Positions 49,094 to 58,237 of a stretch of 64,000 nt of DNA are shown one piece after another. The translations under genes and the position numbers were made by a program. The notes under the pieces are model-generated. The model had not been told where the DNA came from, did no database searches, and saw only the letters and a list, made by a program, of their open reading frames with translations. The stretch comes from Zelonia costaricensis. Taxonomy: Eukaryota > Euglenozoa > Kinetoplastea > Trypanosomatida > Trypanosomatidae. Each line of letters starts with the position of its first letter. Within the stretch, counting starts at the first letter, position 1. Where the stretch lies: NCBI GenBank assembly GCA_030849075.1, contig JASAOO010003565.1:217721-281720 (forward strand), read 5' to 3'.

Positions 49094-52000
49094 CTAGAAA
49101 AGCTCCATCGAGTACTGCGGGTCAGCAGCGTAATTGGGCATCGGGGCCGAGCTCATCTCCGCCCACCACGCCGCGCTGTTCCCGACGCTCTCGCTGTTGC
49201 CGCTGCCGTGGATGCGACTCCGCTTCCCGCCGCTTGCAGAGAGGCGGGCGTCGTTGGGGTTGTGCGCCCCCATCGCCTGTCGCAGCTCGCGGATGGTCGT
49301 GTCGTTGCGCTGCTCCACCACCCACGTGGGCAGTATCACCTGCCCATACGGCGTCGTCGGCGGCAAGCCCTCCGTGGCCACACCGGCGGCGGACGGTGAC
49401 GACGGCGACGCGGGGTGCGGCGGACGCTGCGGCGTGTCGGTGCTCGTCGCCGTCGTGCGCTGCTGGGCCTCGGTCAGGGCGGCCATGTTCGCCTCCTGCT
49501 GCCGCTGCAGGTAGTGCACATCCTGCAGCGTCGACCCGACCTCTTGCTGGGTGCGCTGGTGGAGAAAGAAGTTGCGGCCCCGGAAGGCGCTGGCGGGCGA
49601 CACGGGCGGCGCGAGTGGCGTCGCCGTGGCGGGCGCGGGGGCCTTTGACGTCGCCGTGTCCGCCTCCCCTGCCGCCTCAACGCGGCGGCGCTTGCCGCTG
49701 TCTGCGCGGTCCTCATCGGGTGGGCCGCTGACGGCGCGGATCGGGTGCTCGCCGTCCACGACGTCGCCGCTGTCCTCCGCCTCGGCCGCGGGGGCTGCCG
49801 TGTCGACCCGCGGCGCGTGCGTGGCGGGGCGCGAGTAGGACGTGGCCGTGCCGACCATGCGCACCTCCGCCTGCACCGTGCGGCTCGGGGCCAGCTGCGC
49901 CGGGTCTGCGTGGGGGCGGCTGTAGTTGTTGGCGCGCCCCTCCACCGTCACAGTCTGCACCGACGACGGCCCAGCCGCGCCCACCATGCCGCCGTGCTGC
50001 GCCACGTACTCGGCCACCTGCTGCACCATCCACTGCTGGTCGAACTGGTTGAGCTCGTGCCGCAGCGAGTCCATGCCCTGGTGCGTGCGCAGGTACTCGA
50101 GCACCATGCCAGAGGGCAGCACCACGCCATCCCGCGTCGTCGTCGCCTGCAGCCGCGGCACGCTGTCGTAGTCGTCGATCGGGGTCGTGTCGCCGTCCAC
50201 AAAGTCCGCCAGGTCCGGCTCCCGCCACGTCGACCCGCGCGGCCCCGGCGGCGACGATGAGGCGACGCCGGGGCCGTCCGCCTCGGGCGGACGCGTGTGG
50301 GAGCGGTGCGGCTGATAGAGCGAGGAGGAGGAGGCAGAGGCGGCGGAGGGGGCTGCAGCAGCGGTGGCGTTCCGCAGGGCAGAGACGATGGACGACGACG
50401 ACGCGGAGGAGACGAGCGGGCGGGCGGTGGCGGCGGACGCAGCGGAGGGTGCGCCAAGCTGAATCGGCGAGGTGCCGATGCTCCGCTGGTGGTGCGCGGC
50501 TGGCTGCGGTGTGGCGGGGCCGGTCAAGGAGACGTCCGTCTGCACCCCGCGCGACGCAGAGCGGGCACGTAGGTAGTGGCGGTGCGGCAGCGGCGCCGAG
50601 TCGTCCACAAACTCGTCAGCCCCGTCGACGTCAACGGCGACGTCGTCAGGTGGGGCCATTGCGAAGGCGCCTTTCTTCGCCCTCGCAATACTCGCTGCAG
50701 CGGCGGCGTCCTCGTCGTCGCCCACGGCGTCCTGCGCGTCGCTGCGACCCGTGGCCTCCTCGCCGCGGCCGACGAGTGGGCGAGTCCGCAGAATGCTCGT
50801 GATACCCTGCGGCAGCGGCCGCGTCCGCAGCGGTGGCTGCTCCTGCCCGCCGGCCGCGCCGTGGAAGGCGGCCTGCTGCACCGCGCCGTCGTCGCCGCCG
50901 TCGACGTCGTCGCCATCGGCGTAGTCGTCGAAGACGCTGTCGTCGGCGGCGTTCTGCAACTCACGCATCGCGTACGTCTCGGCATCGGCCAGGTTCTCCT
51001 CCTGCTCCTCCCCGCGCCCACCACCGTGCGCGCTGTTCTCCGACGCCGCCAGGTGGCGGTCCTCGTCGGCGCCCTCGTCGTACCAGTCCGCCTCGCCCGC
51101 CTCCGCGTCGTCGCCAACGAGAATCTCCCCCGAGGCGGCGGCCACGGCGCGACGCACGCGGCGACGCAGCCGGCGCAGCAGGTGGAAGAAGGCGGCGTTC
51201 TCGCGCCGCACCGAAGGGGCAAGCTTGTCGAGCCGGCCCAGCTGCGTCTTGAGCACCTTGGCCGCCTTCTGAGCCGCGTCGTCGAACTGGTGCCGATCCT
51301 GAGGCGTCTCCGCCTCCACCTCCACTGCCGCCGCCCCCTCGGCCCGCTCCACGACGACCGTGACGAGCTGCACGCAGGCATACACGAGGCAGGCGAACTT
51401 GCCTGGCGGGTGGCCAGCCTGCTTCATCCAGTGCGACATCATATACAGCACCACCCGGGCAAGCGGCGGGTTACGCTTCATGGCTTCGTAGACCATGATG
51501 GCGAAGAGGTGCCCCGTCGGCTCCACCCCGTACGGCGCGAGCGCGTCCGCTGGCGAGGCGACGCGGAAGCGGCGCGACATGCTCTTCGCCAGGGTCGCCA
51601 TGAACGCCGTGCGGGCCGGTGCCGAGGTGCGCATCTGCTGCAGCACGAAGCTCCAGAAGGTGCTGCCGGCGCCGGAGGGAAGGGCGAAGGTGTGCAGCGA
51701 CTCGAGCCCGACGGGCAGGAAGCCGAAGGGCGACAAGAGCGTGCCGCAGATGTTCGGCGCCTGCATGTTGAAGTCCTGGATGAGCTTGCAGACGCAGCAG
51801 CCGACAAGCTTGTGCATCTCCGGGCTGAAGCTGTGCGCGCGGTGCAGCAGCTTCAGCACGAGCTGCGCGTTGTCGGCCGTCGTCGTGCTCGCCGGGGCGC
51901 AGCCGGGGAAGGCGACGCAGTAGCTGTTCTCTTGCGGATCGGTTGGAAGCAGCTCGAGGTTGCCGCGGCAGCCGCGCAGGAGCAGGTTGCCCATGTACCA

Positions 52001-54076
52001 CAGCGCGAGGGCGTCGTGGTTGTTGCGCACCTTCAGTTCCGCGAACACCTTTAGGATGCTCTCGAGGTAGGACGGGTCGATGGACGAGGCGAGCAGCGTG
52101 ACAAGCTTGACGTGCAGCATCAGCACATTCGCCTTCTGCGTGCTGCCCACCAGCCCGCGCGCCCCACCGCTGCGGTCGGCGCTCACGAGGGCCAGCAGGG
52201 TGCTGCGCACGTACGGCTCGACGGCGACGAAGAGAGTGCTGCGATGCTGTCCGCCGTTGGCGATGATGTGGTAGATGAGGTAGTGCACGGCGCTCTCCAT
52301 CTGCAGCGCCGGCTCGCGCAGGTAGCCAATCAGCTTGTCCTCGACCGCCTTGGCCCCCGCGCACTCGGACAGCGTGGCCAGCACGCGACTCACCGAGGCC
52401 TGGCCGGCGACGTGCACGGTGCCGTTGACGGGGCACAGCAGCGAGGCGCTGCGGGCGGCGGCGCAGTACGGGCACTTGGACGTCACGTCGCGGAAGTACT
52501 CGACGGCGGAGTCCATGGCCGCGCCGATGTGGTCCTGGTGCAGCACCATCGCGAGTTCGGCGCACAGCAGCTGTGGGTCAAGGGTGATGTCGCTCACCGA
52601 CTCGAAAGCCTCGCTCGAGAGCTTGCCGAGCGCCTCGATCGTCGGCGGTGCCACGGCGACGCGCAGCGCCTTGAGCATGTCCGTCGCGCGCCGCGAGGCC
52701 GTGACGGAGCAGCTGCGCACCACCTCACGCAGCAGGAAGAGCACGTTGTACACACTCGTGCGGTTCGCGTTGATCGAGGCGGCGACCTCGTCGGGCGTCT
52801 CGCGGCCTGTCATGGCCATGCCCGCACCACGCGCGAGGGAGATGATGACTTTGGCAAACATGGACACGGACATGTGCGAGTCGACGGCGAGGGTGGCCAT
52901 GAAGTAGGCGGCGTGCGGCATATGGCAGTTGATGAGCGACACCGTTTCGAGCGCCCCGTCCGTCTCGTTGTCGAAGGAGGGCTGCAGGACGGCGCACAGG
53001 CACATGTAGAAGGGGTTCAAGGTGCCCATGTCTGGTGTGCACTGCGCTAGCAGCTCGCGCAGCAGGTGCTTGCGTGTCGCCGGGATCTGCAGGAAGCCGG
53101 TCATGTCGCCGTGGCAGAGGCTGGGATAAAGAAAGCGCTCCACGTAGTCGCGTCGCACCGGCGAGCGGAAGCGCAGGAAGAGCTCGCTGCAGTGGATCGA
53201 CAGGGCTCGCCCAAAGGTTGGGCCGTGTGCCGGGTTCATGACGGCGCGTTTCAGCCGCTCGTAGCACGCGAGCAAGAAGTCCACGTTCATCTTCACCGGC
53301 TTCGTCTTGAGCACGTACTGCAGCGCTGTGACCTGCTCGTCCATGCGCACCTCGCCGACGGTCTGCACCAGGAGGGCCAGAGCGCGGTTGGCGACGAGCG
53401 GGGAGGCGCACTCGCAGTACGTCTCGAGCCGGTCGTGGAACTGGTACACGATGCTGAGTGGCACCACGTCAAGGGCGATGAGGGCGGTCGTCATGGTGGC
53501 GAAGGCGCGGTACTGCTGCGGCGGCAGGAGCACGACGCCGTGCGCGGCCCCGCGGCACGTCGGCGAGGGCAGGCCAAACACGTGGTCACGCAGGACTTGC
53601 TGCACAAAGGGGTGGTGTAGCTGGTCGTCCTCTGCGATCTGCGACAGGACGCTCGTGAGGAGCTGCACATACAGCTCCACGTCCGCGACGCTGATGCGGG
53701 CCATTTGCATGTGGAAGAGAAACGTGGCGTAGCTGAGGCTAACGCAGAAGGGACGGTCCTCGATGAGGGGCTCTGTCTTGGTGTAGTACGAGGCAAGGGT
53801 GTGCAGCGTGCTGGGTGAGTCGGCGTGCGTCTTGAGGTGCCGTTGCACCTGCGCCACGCAGTTGTTGAAGAGCACGCGGTCCTCTGCTGAGTCAGCCCGC
53901 ACGCCAGACCCGCTCGGGTCCGCGCCGTCTGCGCGCATGGCCGCCGCGCTGCTGTGGCTCGCCGCAGCACGACGCGCGGAGGTGCCGGTGCTGCTGCGAG
54001 ACGACGACGCGCGCCCGCGCCGGTGCGCGCTGCCGTGCCCGTTCAGCGCGGCGCCAGAAAACAGATTCAGCACCAT
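49094..54076 (-). CDS. Very large helical and disordered protein, unknown
   Basis: 1660 residues from the ATG at 54076. Residues 1-~65 are Ser/Arg/Ala low complexity. From ~68 to ~960 the sequence is helix-rich and non-repetitive, with the feel of an armadillo/HEAT-like solenoid (VLFNNCVAQVQRHLKTHADS; FVQQVLRDHVFGLP; FLLACYERLKRAVMNPAHGP; LVGCCVCKLIQDFN). A CPYC motif near 527 with a later LLCP could be a degenerate metal site. A basic stretch near 990-1010 (RRLRRRVRRAV) precedes an Asp/Glu-rich segment. The last ~550 residues are Ala/Pro/Ser-rich and probably disordered, ending WWAEMSSAPMPNYAADPQYS plus MELF. No catalytic motif is recognised. Frame and composition make it certainly coding, but I cannot assign a function. 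The acceptor AG directly abuts the ATG; the open frame upstream is the pyrimidine tract itself. Confidence 0.85.
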   Translation of the reverse strand: MVLNLFSGAALNGHGSAHRRGRASSSRSSTGTSARRAAASHSSAAAMRADGADPSGSGVRADSAEDRVLFNNCVAQVQRHLKTHADSPSTLHTLASYYTKTEPLIEDRPFCVSLSYATFLFHMQMARISVADVELYVQLLTSVLSQIAEDDQLHHPFVQQVLRDHVFGLPSPTCRGAAHGVVLLPPQQYRAFATMTTALIALDVVPLSIVYQFHDRLETYCECASPLVANRALALLVQTVGEVRMDEQVTALQYVLKTKPVKMNVDFLLACYERLKRAVMNPAHGPTFGRALSIHCSELFLRFRSPVRRDYVERFLYPSLCHGDMTGFLQIPATRKHLLRELLAQCTPDMGTLNPFYMCLCAVLQPSFDNETDGALETVSLINCHMPHAAYFMATLAVDSHMSVSMFAKVIISLARGAGMAMTGRETPDEVAASINANRTSVYNVLFLLREVVRSCSVTASRRATDMLKALRVAVAPPTIEALGKLSSEAFESVSDITLDPQLLCAELAMVLHQDHIGAAMDSAVEYFRDVTSKCPYCAAARSASLLCPVNGTVHVAGQASVSRVLATLSECAGAKAVEDKLIGYLREPALQMESAVHYLIYHIIANGGQHRSTLFVAVEPYVRSTLLALVSADRSGGARGLVGSTQKANVLMLHVKLVTLLASSIDPSYLESILKVFAELKVRNNHDALALWYMGNLLLRGCRGNLELLPTDPQENSYCVAFPGCAPASTTTADNAQLVLKLLHRAHSFSPEMHKLVGCCVCKLIQDFNMQAPNICGTLLSPFGFLPVGLESLHTFALPSGAGSTFWSFVLQQMRTSAPARTAFMATLAKSMSRRFRVASPADALAPYGVEPTGHLFAIMVYEAMKRNPPLARVVLYMMSHWMKQAGHPPGKFACLVYACVQLVTVVVERAEGAAAVEVEAETPQDRHQFDDAAQKAAKVLKTQLGRLDKLAPSVRRENAAFFHLLRRLRRRVRRAVAAASGEILVGDDAEAGEADWYDEGADEDRHLAASENSAHGGGRGEEQEENLADAETYAMRELQNAADDSVFDDYADGDDVDGGDDGAVQQAAFHGAAGGQEQPPLRTRPLPQGITSILRTRPLVGRGEEATGRSDAQDAVGDDEDAAAAASIARAKKGAFAMAPPDDVAVDVDGADEFVDDSAPLPHRHYLRARSASRGVQTDVSLTGPATPQPAAHHQRSIGTSPIQLGAPSAASAATARPLVSSASSSSIVSALRNATAAAAPSAASASSSSLYQPHRSHTRPPEADGPGVASSSPPGPRGSTWREPDLADFVDGDTTPIDDYDSVPRLQATTTRDGVVLPSGMVLEYLRTHQGMDSLRHELNQFDQQWMVQQVAEYVAQHGGMVGAAGPSSVQTVTVEGRANNYSRPHADPAQLAPSRTVQAEVRMVGTATSYSRPATHAPRVDTAAPAAEAEDSGDVVDGEHPIRAVSGPPDEDRADSGKRRRVEAAGEADTATSKAPAPATATPLAPPVSPASAFRGRNFFLHQRTQQEVGSTLQDVHYLQRQQEANMAALTEAQQRTTATSTDTPQRPPHPASPSSPSAAGVATEGLPPTTPYGQVILPTWVVEQRNDTTIRELRQAMGAHNPNDARLSASGGKRSRIHGSGNSESVGNSAAWWAEMSSAPMPNYAADPQYSMELF

Positions 54077-54145
54077 CTTGGTGGGCGTAAGGAGAGTGCA
54101 GGGGTGACAGCAGAAGAAGGCAAAGAAGAACAAGGAGAGAGAGCT
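54077..54145 (-). promoter_or_regulatory. Trans-splice acceptor abutting the start codon
   Basis: The coding strand from 54143 down to 54079 is a long pyrimidine-rich stretch (CTCTCTCTCCTTGTTCTTCT...) with no AG. The first AG, at 54078-54077, is followed immediately by the ATG. If used, the spliced leader would join directly to the start codon. Confidence 0.5.
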
Positions 54146-54203
54146 ACGCTGGCGGCGCAGACGATCTAAGTGAGCCCGCGGGTGTAAAGGAAGATGTAGC
54201 ACA

Positions 54204-54240
54204 GTGTGTGTGTGTGTTTGTGTTTGTGTGTATGTGTGTT
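54204..54240. repeat. (TG)n-rich repeat
   Basis: Slightly interrupted TG run on the plus strand about 130 nt upstream of the 1660-aa gene. Confidence 0.85.
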
Positions 54241-55522
54241 TAGGCGCGGTACGTAGCCCGATGCGAGGTACCGCAGCCCCCCTCGAGGATCCGACACAAC
54301 AAAGAAGAGGAGAGTCGAGTGGTACACCACGGGGAGAAGAGTGGAGGAGAGTGCGTGTAGAGCTTGGATCTATCTATGGCTCGAGCAGATGCAGCGCGTG
54401 TGCGCCTTCTTTCCTCTGGTCGCGCGTCTCCTCGCGTGTGGCGCGCGAGAAGGAGGCGAATGCGGTGGAGGTGGGTGGGTAGGGGGTGGGGGGTGGGTGC
54501 AGGTCGGTAAGGAGAACCAAAAGAGAGAGACGAGGAATGAAGGCGGGCTCTGTGCGTGTGCGGCGCACTGTGACAGCGTCAGGCCTCTTGCAGACCGCCG
54601 CACCACGAAGGGAAACCAACAAAAAAAAGAAAACGAAAGAAGCCTCTATGTTGTGTGCGGCACACTTCGCTCTTACGTCGAAGGGGGGACGACGAGACGG
54701 AAGTGGGCGAAGGAGTTCCTCGTGTGGCGGCTTGCCCTCCGGCACGGTGCTGGCGTGCAGGGGGCGGTGGTGCGTGGAGTTTTTTTGGGTGAGAGAGGAG
54801 GGCAAAGGACGAGTAAAACGCAGCGAGAGGGGGTGCCGTGCAAGAAGTGAGGGGAGGAAAGGGGCTGAAGCGCCGTGAAGGGCGGACGCACCGACACAGG
54901 AGGAGCGCGCGGGCGATTGGGGGGGGGGGGGGGCATTGACTTGAGCGCAAGCAGGCCAACAAGCGCCGATGATGGAGGAGGGAATCAACCGTCAATGCTT
55001 GCGTGGCGTGTGCACAGGAAGCGCACACGTCCCAGTCCGCTTGTCATGAAGTGATTGCTTTGTCGATGGGACTCTGCGTCGATGATGTACCGCAAAGAAG
55101 AATGAAGAGCGGCATGCAGTCGGTGGCGCGCCAGAGCTCGCACAAGGCCCGCTCGCATGCACACACGTACCATACACACACGCAGGTGACATGCGTGTTC
55201 TTGACAGCACCGAAAAGCTTCGACTGCTCTCTTCTTGTCACCCTTGTCGTTTCCAAGAACGCCGTGAAGAAGGGACGGCGCGAGACCCTGAAAGCAAAAG
55301 AAAGCTGCAGTGTAGCAGAAAGTCACACAGACACACACACACGGCACCAGCCAAGGCGCGCCACGCTCCTCGCCTCCAGTTGTTGCTGCTGCGGATGCGC
55401 GCCGTGGTTGTGCATGTCTTTCCATTCTTTTTTTGGTTCCCACACCGTCGGCTCTGTGTTGTACATGAACGACATCGGATGATGCGGTGCTGAAAGCGGG
55501 AGAAGGACACCTGCGGCGTGCG

Positions 55523-57025
55523 TCACTTGCGCTTCGGTCGCCGCGTGGAGGGGGCCGCTTCGGAGAAAAGAAGCTGACGCTGAAACGCCGGCGGCACCGT
55601 GCGCCGCGGCGTGAGGCCCGTCTGCCCAGTGTATGCGGGGGGGACGCTCGCGTTGGGCTTGTGGTAAGCCAGCCCACGCGACCGCGCGACCGCAGCAGAG
55701 TCGGTTCTCTTGCCCGCCGCGGGCGTCTCCGCGTCGAGGCTGCGGAAGGTGGCCGCCGCAAGGCCCGGGCATCGCTTCCACAGCTCCCGCACCGAGGGCC
55801 GCGCAGGTGCTGCTGCCGCCCCTGTTGTAGTGGCAGCGGCGGAGCTGGATGTGGTCATGGCACCCGCATTGCCGTTACCCGCCGCGTCGTCTCCTCCGGT
55901 GCGCGGACTCGCTTCCGAGGCACTCGAGGCTCCCTGTCGCGCCCTCGTCGGCGACACTGTCGTGCCGCGGCTGGACGCACTCGCTGGCAGAGCTGTGCGT
56001 GCGGTACTGCCAGACGCGGCAAACGCTGCAGAGTAATCGCTCAGCTGGCCGAGAATCGCGTGCACCGTGCGCTGCGCCACTGGCGACAAGTCCGACACGG
56101 CCACGCCAGCGACAGCGGCGGCGGCGGTGGCACTTGGGTGGGTAGTGGTGGTGGTGGCGACGGGCGCCGCTGGAGCTGGCGCGGCGGACTCGGCGTCGGC
56201 TGCGTCGGCCGCCTCCGTGTGGACGAGGCCGCCATCCTCGGGCCACAACGCGGCGACCCCGCCGAAGTGCGGCGACGGCGGCGACGTGACGGCGGTCGCG
56301 ACAGAGGAGTGAGGGGTGGGGTGGCCATCACCGACATCCACAGAGGCGACCCACCCCAGCGAGCTCTCACCCCGCGGCAGGGCGCTGCTGTTCGCAGAGG
56401 AGCGGTGGGTCGAGGTGGGGCGGCCGTCGTACTGCGACGGGCGGCGGGTCGGGGCGCAGCCCGAGGTGGTGCTGCTATTATTGCCGCGGCCCTGGGAGCG
56501 ATCGAGTGCAGGCGGCAACGCGATGTCGACGGCGGCGGCGGCGGCGTCGGGGACGGGGCGCTTGGCGCTGGGCTTGCCCAGGATGGAGCGCACCACGGTG
56601 GCGTCCGTCGGGGAGAGCGGCGGGGGGCCGCTGTGCACGGCGAAGCCGCCCATCGGAGGGTATGACGGGGCCCAGAAGGGGGCGCCCTCGCGCGGGGGCT
56701 GCGGCGCGGCGCGCGGGCGAGCCTGCGCCGGCGGGCGCCACGGCATCGGTGGCAGCGCGCCGGCCTTGTCGCCCGACAAGCCGGCTGTCCGTGCGGAGCC
56801 GGAGGAGGGTGGGCTGAGGGGAGCGGCCGCGGCGAACTCGGTGGCCTGTCGCAGCAGCTCCCGCACGTCGACGCAGACGGTGCTGATGGTGGGTGCCGGC
56901 GCGGCAGGCAGCGGCTCAGCAGCCGGCAACGCAGCCACGGCGCCGAGGGAGGAGGAGGACGCCGGGGCCGCCGGCAGCACGGCGGGTGGGCGGTGCGACC
57001 GCCCAGAGGACTCCCGGAAAGACAT
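55523..57025 (-). CDS. Ala/Ser/Pro-rich low-complexity protein with duplicated short motif
   Basis: 500 residues, mostly disordered in composition (Ala, Ser, Pro, Thr). Three ordered islands stand out. TVCVDVRELLRQATEFAAA lies at 49-67. LSPTDATVVRSILGKPS (137-153) and LSPVAQRTVHAILGQLS (313-329) share the pattern LSPxxx(x)TVxxILGxxS and are clearly a duplicated short linear motif. SVRELWKRCPGLAAATF lies at 411-427 and partly echoes the RELL segment of the first island. The C-terminus is basic (STRRPKRK), perhaps a nuclear signal. There is no signal peptide or membrane span. The function is unknown; repeated helical motifs in a disordered chain suggest a scaffold that binds one partner at several sites. 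The ATG at 57025 is preferred because the longer frame starts with GTG in UTR. The nearest upstream AG is at 57067-57066. Confidence 0.75.
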   Translation of the reverse strand: MSFRESSGRSHRPPAVLPAAPASSSSLGAVAALPAAEPLPAAPAPTISTVCVDVRELLRQATEFAAAAPLSPPSSGSARTAGLSGDKAGALPPMPWRPPAQARPRAAPQPPREGAPFWAPSYPPMGGFAVHSGPPPLSPTDATVVRSILGKPSAKRPVPDAAAAAVDIALPPALDRSQGRGNNSSTTSGCAPTRRPSQYDGRPTSTHRSSANSSALPRGESSLGWVASVDVGDGHPTPHSSVATAVTSPPSPHFGGVAALWPEDGGLVHTEAADAADAESAAPAPAAPVATTTTTHPSATAAAAVAGVAVSDLSPVAQRTVHAILGQLSDYSAAFAASGSTARTALPASASSRGTTVSPTRARQGASSASEASPRTGGDDAAGNGNAGAMTTSSSAAATTTGAAAAPARPSVRELWKRCPGLAAATFRSLDAETPAAGKRTDSAAVARSRGLAYHKPNASVPPAYTGQTGLTPRRTVPPAFQRQLLFSEAAPSTRRPKRK

Positions 57026-58237
57026 GGGCAGGAGTGGCAGAGGCCGTGGGAGCGGGGAAAGCGGGCTTCCAGATGCGTGTGCGTGTGTGCGTAGCCCGGG
57101 GCAGAGGGGCAGGGCGAAGCGGGCAGAAAGGAGAAGCGCACTGTCCGCACTCGAGGCACTGCCCGCAGCGGAGCGCGAAGGGGGGCGGGCGAGAGCAGCG
57201 GGTGAGGACGCAATGGCCACACCTCGCGTGTTTGGGACACTGAGGAGGCGAGATCGAGAGGAGAGAACGGAGAGGACGCAAAAATGCCTGATATGGTGGA
57301 AGTCAGCAAGCGGCTTTGTCCGACCAAGTGCGTGTGTGTGTGTGTGTGTCTGAGAGACAGCGAGCAGGAGCCCCTCCTCTTCCTCAGCTGAACGGGGGGT
57401 CGATGCAGCAGGGATCTCTCCAGCGGCGTCTGCAGGAGACGCGCCGCAGCCGCGATTACCGCGTGGCCATCGCGGTCTAGTGGAGCGCGAAGCCCCGCCT
57501 CATCTGTGGCATCACAAACGAGCACGCATCAACACGCACGACGCGCTGTGCATGTGTGTGTGTGTGTGTGTCTGTGTCCACGCGTTCTCTTCGCCCTGTT
57601 TTCTTTTGTTGTTGTTGCACACGACGCCGCTTCTTTTTCGTGTGTTTGTTTGTGAAAGTGAACGCTGGTAGCGAAATGCGAGCAAGAGCGGAAGCTGGCG
57701 CACGCCCACCGGCCAGAGAGTGGTCCCCGCGGCAGCAGGCTTGCAGCGGTGCAGACACACACACACACACACACAGTACACCATGCGCCTCCTCACCTCT
57801 TCCCAGCCTCTCACATCCCACCACCTCACCTGCAGCGGCGAAGACCCTGGGTGCGGGGGGGGGGGAGAGGGGGAAGAGGCGCGAGTCGACAAGGTTCACA
57901 CGGTCTAAGGGATGCGGTGGCGTGCGGTGCCCCTGCCACGGCGGCACCGCTCTCGAGCAGCAGGAATGGCGGCTGGCGGCGCCGTATGTACATGGCACAG
58001 AAAAAAAAGGGAACCCCTCGACACAGAGCACAGCCCCGTCGCGGTGCGGCAACGCATCACCGCAGCAGCGGCGAGAGGAGGCGGGGGGATGCCGCCGTGG
58101 CTGCGACGCGGAGGCGCAGCGAGGACAGCGGGAAAGCGCCCGCCTCGGTGCGTGCCGCAAAAAAAAAAAACCACGAGCCAGCAGCGAGAGGGCGCCACGC
58201 GGCGCTTCCCACTCGCGCAACGTGCATTTCTCGAAGG
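57026..58237. other. Intergenic region, no gene seen
   Basis: About 1.2 kb. It has TG runs near 57330-57349 and 57556-57570, a CA run at 57755-57774, a G-run near 57857 and an A-run near 58159-58169. No gene recognised. Confidence 0.65.
57755..57774. repeat. (CA)n microsatellite
   Basis: A pure CA run on the plus strand in the gap between trypanin and the 500-aa gene. Confidence 0.85.

Larger units (their letters stand above)
54077..55522. other. Intergenic region, no gene seen
   Basis: About 1.4 kb. It contains the splice signal of the 1660-aa gene, a TG run at 54204-54240, a G-run at 54920-54933 and CA runs near 55173 and 55330-55343. No gene recognised. Confidence 0.65.
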
